A stretch of 64,000 nt of DNA from Paenibacillus pabuli. Its GTDB lineage: Bacteria; Bacillota; Bacilli; Paenibacillales; Paenibacillaceae. The stretch is from positions 496,001 to 560,000 of the forward strand of contig NZ_CP073714.1 in the NCBI RefSeq assembly GCF_023101145.1, given 5' to 3'. Numbering within the stretch: the first letter of the stretch is position 1; every line of letters starts with the position of its first letter. Below, piece by piece: positions 1 to 8,722 of the stretch. The notes below the pieces were generated by a model that had not been told where the DNA came from, made no database searches, and saw nothing but the letters and a program-made list of their open reading frames with translations. A program made the position numbers and the translations under genes.

Positions 1-1167
1 AGTCTGAGTGATGCCTCTGATGTAGCGTCCATCGTATGGAATGCAACGCTCGCTTTTGTCGGCATTATTATGATTTCATTAATACTTGATGAGACAGGTT
101 TCTTCGAATGGGCCGCTCTTCATATGGCAAGGTTGGCAGGAGGAAATGGACGCAGGCTGTTTATCTATTCCATTTTGCTCGGGGCGGCGGTGTCAGCGCT
201 CTTCGCCAATGATGGTGCAGCGTTAATTCTCACCCCGATTGTGCTCGCAATGGTACGTGCTTTGAAGTTCGATGAGCGCATGGTGCTTGCTTTTGTTATG
301 GCTAGTGGATTTATCGCGGATACAACGTCGTTGCCGCTGGTCGTCAGCAACCTGGTGAATATCGTATCTGCGGATTATTTTGGTGTTACATTTGTGGAGT
401 ATGCGGTGCGGATGGTTGTGCCGAATCTCTTCTCTATTGTAGCGAGTACAGCGATGTTGTTCTTGTTTTATCGCAAAAGTATCCCACTTCGCTATGATAT
501 CTCAGCAGCGCGTGATCCAAAGGAAGCCATTCGTGATCCGCGGATGTTTCGCATCGCCTGGTTCATGCTGGTGCTGCTGCTCGTAGCCTATGCTTCGAGT
601 GAGTTTCTGCCGATTCCAGTATCGGTTATCGTTGGTGCCGTAGCTCTTTTGTTCGCTATATTGGCAAGAAAGAGCGAAGCTGTGGACCTGAAACGCGTGA
701 TCAAGGAAGCCCCATGGTCCATTGTCGTGTTCTCGGTGGGCATGTATATCGTTGTGTATGGGCTGCGTAATGCCGGCTTAACCGATTACTTAAGCCGATG
801 GCTTGATGCCATCGCAGATCACGGTCTGTTGGCTGCGTCCGTCGGGATGGGCATGATCGCAGCGGTTCTATCATCTGTAATGAACAATCTGCCTACCGTA
901 TTAATTAACGCACTCGCAATTCAGGGTGCACATACCGAAGGCATTGTGCGTGAGGCGCTGATCTATGCCAATGTTATTGGTTCGGATCTGGGTCCCAAAA
1001 TGACGCCAATCGGCTCACTTGCCACATTACTGTGGCTGCATGTGCTGTCCCGTAAAGGTGTGAAGATTACATGGGGATATTATTTCAAGGCAGGCATCAT
1101 CTTAACCATTCCCACACTCTTAATTACCTTGGCCGGATTAGCGTTATGGCTATGGATTCTGGGTTAG
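1..1167 (+). CDS. arsB: ArsB-type arsenite/anion efflux permease, 5' end outside window
   Basis: Polytopic inner-membrane carrier of the ArsB/NhaD ion-transporter superfamily, which exports arsenite alone or with an ArsA ATPase. The frame is open from the first base, so the N-terminus (roughly 40 residues of a ~430-residue family) lies upstream. Visible hallmarks are the conserved start of the first repeat ([17 protein letters not shown]), the [13 protein letters not shown] segment and, in the second half, [15 protein letters not shown] followed by [20 protein letters not shown], which are typical ArsB signatures. About ten hydrophobic segments can be seen. No arsR or arsC is seen downstream; any ars operon partners would be upstream. 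A strong terminator follows directly. Confidence 0.88.
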   Translation, partial: SLSDASDVASIVWNATLAFVGIIMISLILDETGFFEWAALHMARLAGGNGRRLFIYSILLGAAVSALFANDGAALILTPIVLAMVRALKFDERMVLAFVMASGFIADTTSLPLVVSNLVNIVSADYFGVTFVEYAVRMVVPNLFSIVASTAMLFLFYRKSIPLRYDISAARDPKEAIRDPRMFRIAWFMLVLLLVAYASSEFLPIPVSVIVGAVALLFAILARKSEAVDLKRVIKEAPWSIVVFSVGMYIVVYGLRNAGLTDYLSRWLDAIADHGLLAASVGMGMIAAVLSSVMNNLPTVLINALAIQGAHTEGIVREALIYANVIGSDLGPKMTPIGSLATLLWLHVLSRKGVKITWGYYFKAGIILTIPTLLITLAGLALWLWILG

Positions 1168-1180
1168 TAAAATTGTTTTT

Positions 1181-1216
1181 AAAAAACCAACCTTTTTAGA
1201 AGGTTGGTTTTTTTTG
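1181..1216 (+). terminator. Rho-independent terminator after arsB
   Basis: A 12-bp stem (AAAACCAACCTT with AAGGTTGGTTTT) and a 5-nt loop are followed by a run of eight T. It closes the ArsB transcript and isolates the PTS operon. Confidence 0.85.
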
Positions 1217-1383
1217 TGTTCTGTTTTCCTTCCCAAAAGATTCCTTAATAGAATGCTAATTTAGAAATTTACAAAGAGGGTATCATAAACGAATACACGA
1301 TCACTTCCTAACTATTAGGAAAGAGTATAGGCTTGGTGGATATAAAGCGCTTGCATTACTATGAGTGTAAGGAGGAAGCCAAA

Positions 1384-3249
1384 ATGAGAAAACGTTACAT
1401 TAAGCTATTAGAGCATTTAAAACAATCTGAGCATGATTTTGTGAGTGGAAGCGAATTAGCTAATCTATTTGATGTAACGACTAGAACGATTCGCAATGAC
1501 ATCAAAGAAATGAATGAAAATTATTTAGATAAAGCAATGATCATTGGCAATACTCGCAAAGGATACAAGTTAGTCGGGGATTTATCCAGCCTGCATAAAA
1601 ATGAAGATGATGACGAAGAAAGAGCATTTCATATTATCAAAGCACTGTTATCGCAGACTGATTTTATTACGTATGAAGACCTTGCTAGAACGCTTTATTT
1701 TTCGACTCAAACAATCCGTAAAGACGTGCAAAAATTATTACAAACGATTCAAGCAGAAAAGCAGAACATCGAGATTGAAGCGATTATTTTCCAAGGCATC
1801 CGGCTTAAAGGAAGCGAAGTCGAGAAACGGATTTTGCTCAAAAAACTAGTCACTACCGATTGTCTCAAACACATGCCGATAGATGAAGCGCTGCAATACT
1901 ATTTTGGCGATTGGTTCAATGGACCTTCTATTCATTTTATCTACGCTTGTATTGAAGAAGAGGTTGCCAAGTATAATTTACTGCTAAGTTTTCAAGAATT
2001 ATTCTCGATCTGTGTGAATGTGTTGATCAGTCTTAAAAGAGTAAGTCTTGCACAAAAAATAACTGAACAAGATATGAGGCTGGATCATACAAGTTTTGAA
2101 GAATTAAAGATAGCCCAATCTATTCTGATCCGTCTGGCTCAAGAAATGGATGTTCCTTTTGATGAATATGAGTATCAGTATTTAGGCTACCTGCTTATCG
2201 CATTGCAGATCTTACCTAAGAAAAATGAAGAAATTGGACATGAACACGGTAATGAAATTGAGCAGAAAATCAAATTAGTGATCCAAAAAGTTGGAGAGCA
2301 ATACGGATTTATCAGCCACAAAAACGAAGAGTTATTTGATCGATTGTTAGCACATATTACCAAATTATTATACCCATTAAAGTATTATTTCCCTGTCGAA
2401 AATCCTTTTATTGCTCAAATAAAATCAGAATACACCAATGCTTATAATGTCGCGGTTGTGTTGGCAAAAGAATTGCAATTTTGCCTAAATATCAAAATAC
2501 CTGAAAATGAAATCGGTTACTTGACGCTACACATTATGGGCATTATTGAGAACTCCCAAGATAATAGAAAACGTATTGCAATTATTTATGGCAAAAATCT
2601 ATTAGTCGGCAAGCTGTTGGAGCGTAAGATTAATCTTTATTTTCCGAATATTAAAATCGATAGTCTACTAGCTAATCATGAAATACATCTTCTTCCCGAA
2701 GGGATCGAAACGATTATTACAACGAGCGAGATTGCGGAGCTACAACAGTTCAATGTACAAAATATCATTCTGGTAAGCGAAATGATTACCAGCGATGATA
2801 TGAAGAATATTTCGATTCAGTTAAATCGTGGACTACTCAAATATTATTTATCACCAGATGATGTTTTTTTCTTAGACGAGGATAATCCAATCGATTTGTT
2901 AAAAACCCTTACAGAACTAGGCGATATTCAACATTTATATACCAGTATTCTGGAACGAGAAAAAATGTCCAGTACAAATATCGGTAATTTAGTTGCTATG
3001 CCCCATCCATTTGATTGTGGAGATAACAAAAAATTACGAGTACTGGTCGCAATCAATAAGCAAAAAATGCTGTGGGGCAATCAGATGGCCCAGATTATTT
3101 TCCTGTTTATTCCGCCGAAAAATCAAAAGGTGAATAACACCAAATTCTTCGAAGAAATTTACGATGTGTTCAAGCAGACCAATATGACAGAAAAATTGCT
3201 CAATATAACAAATTACGATGAATTTTTGGAAGTATGGTCTTCCAAGTAA
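1384..3249 (+). CDS. PRD-containing transcriptional activator (MtlR/LicR type)
   Basis: A 621-residue multidomain regulator that would control the downstream PTS operon. Order: DeoR-like HTH (residues ~5-65), a second HTH/Mga-like region (~85-145), PRD1 (~185-285), PRD2 (~300-405), an EIIB-like domain (~415-500) and an EIIA(Mtl/Fru)-like domain (~510-620). The EIIA-like part keeps the phosphorylatable His context AMPHP. PRD2 keeps LLAHITKLL and GYLTLHIMG. PRD1 shows CVNVLISLKR and GYLLIALQ where histidines are usual, and the EIIB-like domain has no Cys in its P-loop position. The ATG was chosen over an upstream TTG at 1333 because AAGGAGG sits 9 nt before it. Family knowledge: such proteins are phosphorylated by HPr and their cognate EII. 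The target promoter is not visible. Confidence 0.85.
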   Translation: MRKRYIKLLEHLKQSEHDFVSGSELANLFDVTTRTIRNDIKEMNENYLDKAMIIGNTRKGYKLVGDLSSLHKNEDDDEERAFHIIKALLSQTDFITYEDLARTLYFSTQTIRKDVQKLLQTIQAEKQNIEIEAIIFQGIRLKGSEVEKRILLKKLVTTDCLKHMPIDEALQYYFGDWFNGPSIHFIYACIEEEVAKYNLLLSFQELFSICVNVLISLKRVSLAQKITEQDMRLDHTSFEELKIAQSILIRLAQEMDVPFDEYEYQYLGYLLIALQILPKKNEEIGHEHGNEIEQKIKLVIQKVGEQYGFISHKNEELFDRLLAHITKLLYPLKYYFPVENPFIAQIKSEYTNAYNVAVVLAKELQFCLNIKIPENEIGYLTLHIMGIIENSQDNRKRIAIIYGKNLLVGKLLERKINLYFPNIKIDSLLANHEIHLLPEGIETIITTSEIAELQQFNVQNIILVSEMITSDDMKNISIQLNRGLLKYYLSPDDVFFLDEDNPIDLLKTLTELGDIQHLYTSILEREKMSSTNIGNLVAMPHPFDCGDNKKLRVLVAINKQKMLWGNQMAQIIFLFIPPKNQKVNNTKFFEEIYDVFKQTNMTEKLLNITNYDEFLEVWSSK

Positions 3250-3267
3250 AATTTAGGAGGAATCAAA

Positions 3268-4146
3268 ATGTTAATCAATATGAAAGATTTACTTAAAGTA
3301 GCGTATGAGAATAAATTTGCAGTCGGATCATTTAATGTGGCAAATAGTGAATTTGTGAAAGTAGTGATCAATGCCGCAGAAGAGCAAAATTCTCCAGCGA
3401 TTATGCAAATTCACCCGAATGAAATCGATCTAGTTACTGACGGATTTGTAGCTTATGTACGCGAAGCGGCATCCAAGTCTAAAGTTCCTTTTGTCATTCA
3501 TCTGGATCATGGAGCCAGTATCAAAGATATTACGCGCTCGATTCGTAACGGCTATACCTCGGTCATGATGGATGCATCGCACTTACCTTTTGAGGAAAAT
3601 ATTGCGGCTACCAAAGAAGCGGTTGAACTGGCTCATCTGGTCAATGTATCTGTAGAAGGGGAACTTGGTACGATCGGGAGTAATGAAGGTAGTTCAGAAG
3701 GTGGAGCCGACGAGATTTTGTATACGAATCCAGAAGAAGCCGCGATTTTTGTAGAACAAACAGGTATCGATACACTTGCTGTCGCTGTAGGTACTTCACA
3801 TGGTATTTATCCTCAATCCAAAGATCATTCGATCAAGATCGACCGTTTGAAACAAATTCATGAAAAGGTAAAAATTCCGTTAGTGCTACATGGTGGATCA
3901 GATAATCCAGATGAAGAGATTAGAGAAGCAGTGAAGCATGGGATAGCGAAGATCAATTTATCAACCGATATGAAGCGAGCATTCTACAACCAATTAAGAG
4001 CGACACTCGATGCGAATCCGAATGCATATGAACCAGATCAATTGATGCCCGAAGCGACCAAAGCGGCAACAGAACTGGTGAAGAAAAAAATGGATTTGTT
4101 CGGTTCTACAGGTAAAGCATCCCTTTATAAACTGGGAGAAATTTAA
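3268..4146 (+). CDS. Class II ketose-(bis)phosphate aldolase (Fba/GatY family)
   Basis: A zinc-dependent class II aldolase of 292 residues, full length for the family, cleaving a ketose 1-phosphate or 1,6-bisphosphate into dihydroxyacetone phosphate and an aldehyde. Seen: HLDHG with Asp80/His81, DASHLPFEEN, GTSHG (His178) and LVLHGGSD (His208), giving the catalytic Asp and three zinc ligands, plus the KINLSTD phosphate-binding segment. It lies 18 nt after the regulator and 15 nt before the PTS gene, behind an AGGAGG site. Because the operon has no sugar-phosphate kinase, the substrate may be the ketose 1-phosphate made by the PTS rather than fructose 1,6-bisphosphate; that is inference. Confidence 0.85.
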   Translation: MLINMKDLLKVAYENKFAVGSFNVANSEFVKVVINAAEEQNSPAIMQIHPNEIDLVTDGFVAYVREAASKSKVPFVIHLDHGASIKDITRSIRNGYTSVMMDASHLPFEENIAATKEAVELAHLVNVSVEGELGTIGSNEGSSEGGADEILYTNPEEAAIFVEQTGIDTLAVAVGTSHGIYPQSKDHSIKIDRLKQIHEKVKIPLVLHGGSDNPDEEIREAVKHGIAKINLSTDMKRAFYNQLRATLDANPNAYEPDQLMPEATKAATELVKKKMDLFGSTGKASLYKLGEI

Positions 4147-4161
4147 GAGGAGAGATCCATC

Positions 4162-6039
4162 ATGAAGATTTCTAATGTCTTAAAACCAGAAAATATCATA
4201 TTAGATGTCACCGCTACAACCAAAGCCGAATTAATAGATGAATTGTCGCAAAAGTTAAACGATAACGGATATTTAAGCGATATCGAGCAATTTAAAAAGG
4301 ATATCTGGGCACGTGAAGAACAGGTTCCTACAGAAGTGGGGTTCGGAATAGCCATTCCGCATGCCAAGTCTACTGGAGTACAGTCACCTGCCATTATTAT
4401 GGGCAGATCATTAAGCGGTATAGAATATAGTATCGAATCATGTAATTTATTTTTTATGATTGCAGTGGATCAAGACTCTTCATCAGAGCATTTGCGGACA
4501 TTATCCAAAATTTCGACCTTTTTGATGGATGAACTATTTAGAGCGAAGCTTATTCTTGCTCGAGATCAAGAAGAGATTGTCCGCTTATTTGAACAGGCAG
4601 AAGAGCAAGATGCGCAGGCGCTTCATCGTCCCAAAAAGTATGCTGGCAAAAAAGTGGTTGGAGTAACAGGCTGTCCTACAGGAATCGCTCATACGTTTAT
4701 GGCAGCGGAAGCATTAAAAAATGCGGCCGAGGAACTCGGTGTACACATTAAAGTGCAAACCAATGGATCAACAGGTGTTGGAAATCAATTGACTCCTGAA
4801 GATATTGCTGAAGCTGATGGGATTATTGTAGCGGCAGATGTCAAAGTCGATATGGATGTTTTTGGCGATCGTCCAGTGATCAAAACATCTGTCAAAAATG
4901 GAGTTCATCATGCACAAGAGTTAATTGAAGATGCGATTGCTGGAAAAGGTGTCGTTTTGAATCAAGGCAATAGTAATCTTAAAGAAGCAAAAGAAAAAAC
5001 ACGCTTAAAGCAGCCTAAAATATACAGCCATATTATGAATGGTGTATCATTTATGATTCCCTTTGTTGTCGCAGGCGGTATATTGATTGCGCTTTCGTTT
5101 ATGTTTGGTATTCATGCGGCTGATCCAACTAGCCCAGACTATAATGCTTTCGCCGCTTTTTTAAGTACAGCAGGGGGTAGTGCTGCTTTTGCATTGATGG
5201 TTCCTGTATTAGCAGGGTATATTGCGTATAGTATTGCTGACCGTCCAGGTTTGGCTCCTGGTATGATTGGTGGGATGCTGGCAACTATTGGAGGTTCAGG
5301 GTTTTTGGGAGGGATGCTAGCTGGATTTATCGCCGGTTATACGATCCTAGCTCTGAAAAAATTAGTCAAAGGCATACCCGACTCACTGCAAAGCCTGTCA
5401 CCTGTGCTGATCTTGCCATTAGTAGGTTCATTTATAGCCGCCTTGATTATGTACTTTGTCATCAACAGTCCGATGGCTTGGATCAATGAGTCGTTACAAG
5501 GTTGGTTAAATGGCTTAACAGGCTCGAATGCTATTTTATTAGGAGCTCTTCTGGCAGGAATGATGGCATCTGATATGGGAGGGCCGATTAACAAAACAGC
5601 GTCTGCATTTGGACTGGCGATGTTCGCCAATCAAATCTTTGAACCTTCTGCTGCTCTGATGGTTGGAGGTATGGTTCCACCACTGGGGATTGCATTAGCC
5701 ACAACATTATTCAAAAATAAATTTTCAATCGAAGAACGTAATGCAGGCAAAGCAGCTTATGTTATGGGTGCATCATTTATTACAGAAGCCGCGATTCCGT
5801 TTGCCGCAAATGATCCATTGCGAGTTATTCCATCCAATATTGTAGGTGCAGCGATTGGTGGAGGAATGTGCATGGCTCTAGGTATTTCGTTACAGGCTCC
5901 TCACGGTGGGATTTTTGTTATTCCAATTGCGGCAAGTAATCCATTACTGTATATTGTCTGTATTTTAGTAGGTTCCATCGTTACAGCCTGTATGATTGGA
6001 TTGTTAAAGAAACCTGTAACCACTATGAAATCTGCATAA
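4162..6039 (+). CDS. Fructose-family PTS EIIABC transporter
   Basis: A 625-residue fused permease of the fructose-mannitol PTS family that imports and phosphorylates a ketose or polyol at the membrane. Order: EIIA (1-150) with active His67 in GIAIPHAKS; EIIB (~160-265) with active Cys171 in GVTGCPTGIAHTFM; EIIC (~285-620) with about nine membrane segments and the GPINKTASAF and GASFITEAAIPFAA motifs typical of FruA. RBS GAGGAGAG precedes the ATG. It is the last gene of the regulator-aldolase-PTS operon and is followed by terminators. B. subtilis fruRKA pairs FruA with 1-phosphofructokinase FruK; here an aldolase takes that place, so the sugar need not be fructose. Confidence 0.9.
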   Translation: MKISNVLKPENIILDVTATTKAELIDELSQKLNDNGYLSDIEQFKKDIWAREEQVPTEVGFGIAIPHAKSTGVQSPAIIMGRSLSGIEYSIESCNLFFMIAVDQDSSSEHLRTLSKISTFLMDELFRAKLILARDQEEIVRLFEQAEEQDAQALHRPKKYAGKKVVGVTGCPTGIAHTFMAAEALKNAAEELGVHIKVQTNGSTGVGNQLTPEDIAEADGIIVAADVKVDMDVFGDRPVIKTSVKNGVHHAQELIEDAIAGKGVVLNQGNSNLKEAKEKTRLKQPKIYSHIMNGVSFMIPFVVAGGILIALSFMFGIHAADPTSPDYNAFAAFLSTAGGSAAFALMVPVLAGYIAYSIADRPGLAPGMIGGMLATIGGSGFLGGMLAGFIAGYTILALKKLVKGIPDSLQSLSPVLILPLVGSFIAALIMYFVINSPMAWINESLQGWLNGLTGSNAILLGALLAGMMASDMGGPINKTASAFGLAMFANQIFEPSAALMVGGMVPPLGIALATTLFKNKFSIEERNAGKAAYVMGASFITEAAIPFAANDPLRVIPSNIVGAAIGGGMCMALGISLQAPHGGIFVIPIAASNPLLYIVCILVGSIVTACMIGLLKKPVTTMKSA

Positions 6040-6049
6040 CTTCTCAAAC

Positions 6050-6085
6050 CAGCTGGTATCATGCACCGGCTGTGAGGCCGTTTTT
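6050..6085 (+). terminator. Terminator after the PTS operon
   Basis: Stem CAGCTGGT/ACCGGCTG (one G-U pair) with a 7-nt loop, followed after a short GC stretch by TTTTTTG. Confidence 0.65.
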
Positions 6086-6137
6086 TGTTTGTTCTATATA
6101 TCGGATTGATTCAATATCTACATTAAGTATTTACACA

Positions 6138-6170
6138 AGGCCAGCCTTTTACAGGGCTAGCCTTTTTTTG
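6138..6170 (+). terminator. Second terminator downstream of the PTS operon
   Basis: AGGCCAGCC pairs with GGCTAGCCT across a 7-nt loop and runs into seven T. It may be a backup terminator. Confidence 0.7.
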
Positions 6171-6230
6171 CTTTCTCCCAGGCTGAGGATTGAAACGTCT
6201 GGGAGCTACCAAACAACAACGAAGTAGTGG

Positions 6231-6350
6231 AGGAGACGGAATCGATTCTGAAGAAGCGAAGCGTTCGCCTTTGTTTCTGAATTTTACCATTTGGAATATT
6301 AGATCAAAAAAATTTGGAAACAACAGCGATCGGAAGAACGATCCGGAACC
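6231..6350. repeat. Intergenic hairpin repeat, copy 1
   Basis: The first of two related elements. It carries the conserved left block at 6252-6272 (AGAAGCGAAGCGTTCGCCTT plus one T) and the right block AACAGCGAT at 6322-6330. Between them, arms beginning TTGTTTC and ending GAAACAA are complementary over about 13 of 15 positions. No gene of credible quality lies in this interval. Confidence 0.6.
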
Positions 6351-6426
6351 GGAATGCCTTGCACGGTGTGACCTTTTCCTGCCCCCCTCCCCGGCTGGGG
6401 ATTCATTTTTGGGAACGAATCTCTTA

Positions 6427-6578
6427 GCGCTGAATCTAGCGGAGGGAACGGAACGATTGTGGAGAAGCGAAGCGTTCGCCTTTATCCCCGGATGTATTCC
6501 TTGAGAAAAGTAAATCATATAAATCCGGGGATAACAGCGATTGAAACAACGTCCGTTCCCGAAGCGGCCAACCAGCGC
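6427..6578. repeat. Intergenic hairpin repeat, copy 2
   Basis: The same conserved left block (6463-6483) and right block AACAGCGAT (6533-6541) as copy 1, but with a different inner stem: TTATCCCCGGAT (6482-6493) pairs perfectly with ATCCGGGGATAA (6523-6534). Outer arms GGAACGGA/TCCGTTCC and GCGCTG/CAGCGC extend the foldback to about 150 nt. Confidence 0.65.
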
Positions 6579-6619
6579 ACAAAAGTAGCTTCCCCATTTT
6601 TTATCCCCAGCCCACATTT

Positions 6620-6673
6620 TTAACATTGCGTTTACAAAACATTGATTTTGAGATGACATAACGAAACTACAAT
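6620..6673 (+). promoter_or_regulatory. PhoP-type tandem boxes and promoter of pstSCAB
   Basis: Four hexamers resembling the Bacillus PhoP box TT(A/T/C)ACA start exactly 11 bp apart: TTAACA (6620), TTTACA (6631), TTGATT (6642) and ATGACA (6653). A -10 box TACAAT follows at 6668-6673. This is the layout of PhoP-activated promoters, so the operon should be induced by phosphate starvation. Confidence 0.8.
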
Positions 6674-6744
6674 AAATAAAGAGTTGATGGTGAACAAAAA
6701 TAAAAGCAAATCACCGTCACTAAATTGGGGGAGGAAAACAAAAC

Positions 6745-7671
6745 ATGTTTAAAAAGTTGCCGTTCATTTTGATGACCTTAACGTTCGTACTGGTACTCGC
6801 AGCATGTGGATCGAAAAATGACGCTGGTACAGAGGGTGCCGCAAGCAATGGATCAGGAGAAACTGCTACTGAACTTAGCGGAAACATTCTGGCTGTTGGA
6901 TCAACAGCACTGCAACCTCTGGTAGAGCAAGCTGGACAAAAATTTATGGCAGTTGATGAATATAAGAACGTAACAGTACAAGTGCAAGGCGGCGGTAGTG
7001 GTACTGGTTTGACACAAGTATCTGACGGACAAGCTACAATCGGTAACTCTGACGTATTCGCAGAAGAGAAAATCGATGACGCAGCAAAAGTAAGCGAACT
7101 GAAAGATCACCAAGTAGCAGTTGTAGCAATCGCTCCAGTAAGCAACAAAGATGCAGGTGTACAAGATTTGACGAAGCAACAACTGATCGATATCTTCTCT
7201 GGTAAAATCACAAACTGGAAAGATGTTGGCGGTGCAGATCAAGCGATCGTTATCGTAAACCGTCCTAGCAGCTCCGGTACTCGTGCAACATTTGAGAACT
7301 TTGCACTGGGAACAAAAGTAGAAGACATTCAAGGTTCCATTCAGGAAGATTCTTCCGGTACAGTTAAGAAATTGGTAGCTGAAACTCCGGGAGCTATTGG
7401 TTACCTGGCCCTGTCCTACCTGGATGACAGCCTGCAAGTTTTGAAATACGAAGGTGTAGAAGCAACGGTTGAGAACGTAGAAGCAGGAAAATATCCGGTA
7501 TGGGCTTACGAGCACATGTACACCAAAGGTGACCCGGATGCAGCAACAAAAGCATTCCTCGACTACATCCTGAGTGACGAAATTCAACAAAACGACGTGA
7601 CGGAGCTTGGTTACATCCCGGTATCCGGCATGAAAGTAAAACGTGACGCAGCAGGCACTGTGACTCAATAA
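6745..7671 (+). CDS. pstS: Phosphate ABC transporter substrate-binding lipoprotein PstS
   Basis: Extracytoplasmic phosphate-binding protein of the high-affinity Pst importer, 308 residues. A signal peptide ends in the lipobox LAAC (Cys21), so it is anchored by lipid. The PstS family motifs are visible: GSTALQPLVEQA, the phosphate-binding GGGSGTGLTQV, and RPSSSGTRATFENFAL. The ATG follows a GGGGGAGG site 7 nt upstream. It is first in pstS-pstC-pstA-pstB and lies behind four Pho boxes. The 115-nt gap to pstC includes a weak inverted repeat, which could help keep PstS more abundant than the membrane subunits, as is usual for binding proteins. Confidence 0.95.
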   Translation: MFKKLPFILMTLTFVLVLAACGSKNDAGTEGAASNGSGETATELSGNILAVGSTALQPLVEQAGQKFMAVDEYKNVTVQVQGGGSGTGLTQVSDGQATIGNSDVFAEEKIDDAAKVSELKDHQVAVVAIAPVSNKDAGVQDLTKQQLIDIFSGKITNWKDVGGADQAIVIVNRPSSSGTRATFENFALGTKVEDIQGSIQEDSSGTVKKLVAETPGAIGYLALSYLDDSLQVLKYEGVEATVENVEAGKYPVWAYEHMYTKGDPDAATKAFLDYILSDEIQQNDVTELGYIPVSGMKVKRDAAGTVTQ

Positions 7672-7786
7672 TCTTTGAACTTGCGCATACAGCGAGAGAG
7701 GCGGACCCAGGTCCTGCCTCTTTGCGCGGTTTGCTCTGGATTAATCCCATATTTTGCATGAATTCTACTATAGAAGGATGGTTGTT

Positions 7787-8722
7787 ATGGAACAGACCGA
7801 AGGGGGAACGGTAATGAACAACAAGTTGAAACCGCGCCGGCCCTTAAGAGAGAAGCATTATTGGGAAGAGTGGACGGGACGGATCTATACGTCGATTTGT
7901 GTCGTTTTCCTGATCGTTGTCATGTTTTCCATCGTTTATTTTGTAGCGTCCAAAGGATTGTCGACCTTTTTCCAGAATGGCGTTAGTTTACGCGAATTTT
8001 TATCCGGAAAAACGTGGAACCCAACGGGGGAACCCGCTGCCTACGGAGCGTTGCCGTTCATTACTGGTTCATTCATAACAACATTGCTTGCAGCTCTGAT
8101 TGCAAGTCCGCTTAGCCTGTGTGCAGCACTCTTCATGACCGAGATTGTACCAGGTAAAGGTAAAAAGATATTGCAACCTGCGATTGAGCTGCTGTCCGGT
8201 ATTCCTTCTGTTGTGTACGGGTTTATCGGTCTCAGTGTTATCGTTCCTTTGTTGCGCAGCATGTTTGGCGGAGCCGGCGTCGGGATTGCAGCCGGATGTC
8301 TGGTTCTGTCTGTTATGATTTTGCCTACCGTAACAAGCATTATGGCAGATGCACTGTCTGCACTGCCGAAAGGTCTGCGGGAATCATCCTACGCACTGGG
8401 TGCAACTCGCTGGCAAACGATCTATCGTGTCATTATCCCGACGGTTCTTCCAGCTTTGCTGACAGGGATTGTACTTGGTATGGCCCGTGCATTTGGTGAA
8501 GCTCTTGCCGTACAGATGGTTATTGGTAATGCACCGCATGTACCGACATCCCTGCTCGAATCGGCTTCAACATTAACGAGTGTAATCACCCTGAGTATGG
8601 GTAACACCACCATGGGATCTGTTCATAATAATGCACTGTGGAGTATGGCGCTTGTCCTGCTGGTGATGACCTTTGTCTTCGTCATTCTGGTTCGCCTGCT
8701 TGAAAGGAGGAACCGGGTATGA
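7787..8722 (+). CDS. pstC: Phosphate ABC transporter permease PstC
   Basis: One of the two membrane subunits of the Pst phosphate importer, about 311 residues with six membrane segments. The permease coupling motif EALAVQMVIG near the C-terminus and the segment SGIPSVVYGFIGLSVIVPLLR are PstC hallmarks. The start is uncertain: ATG 7787 has AGAAGGA 8 nt upstream, but ATG 7814 behind AAGGGGGA is also possible and a TTG at 7754 is in frame. The stop overlaps the pstA start codon (ATGA), indicating translational coupling. Confidence 0.92.
   Translation: MEQTEGGTVMNNKLKPRRPLREKHYWEEWTGRIYTSICVVFLIVVMFSIVYFVASKGLSTFFQNGVSLREFLSGKTWNPTGEPAAYGALPFITGSFITTLLAALIASPLSLCAALFMTEIVPGKGKKILQPAIELLSGIPSVVYGFIGLSVIVPLLRSMFGGAGVGIAAGCLVLSVMILPTVTSIMADALSALPKGLRESSYALGATRWQTIYRVIIPTVLPALLTGIVLGMARAFGEALAVQMVIGNAPHVPTSLLESASTLTSVITLSMGNTTMGSVHNNALWSMALVLLVMTFVFVILVRLLERRNRV

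Noticed and set aside
6123..6659. A 178-codon reverse frame before pstS
   Set aside because: It runs through a terminator, both hairpin repeats and the Pho boxes; the translation is low quality.
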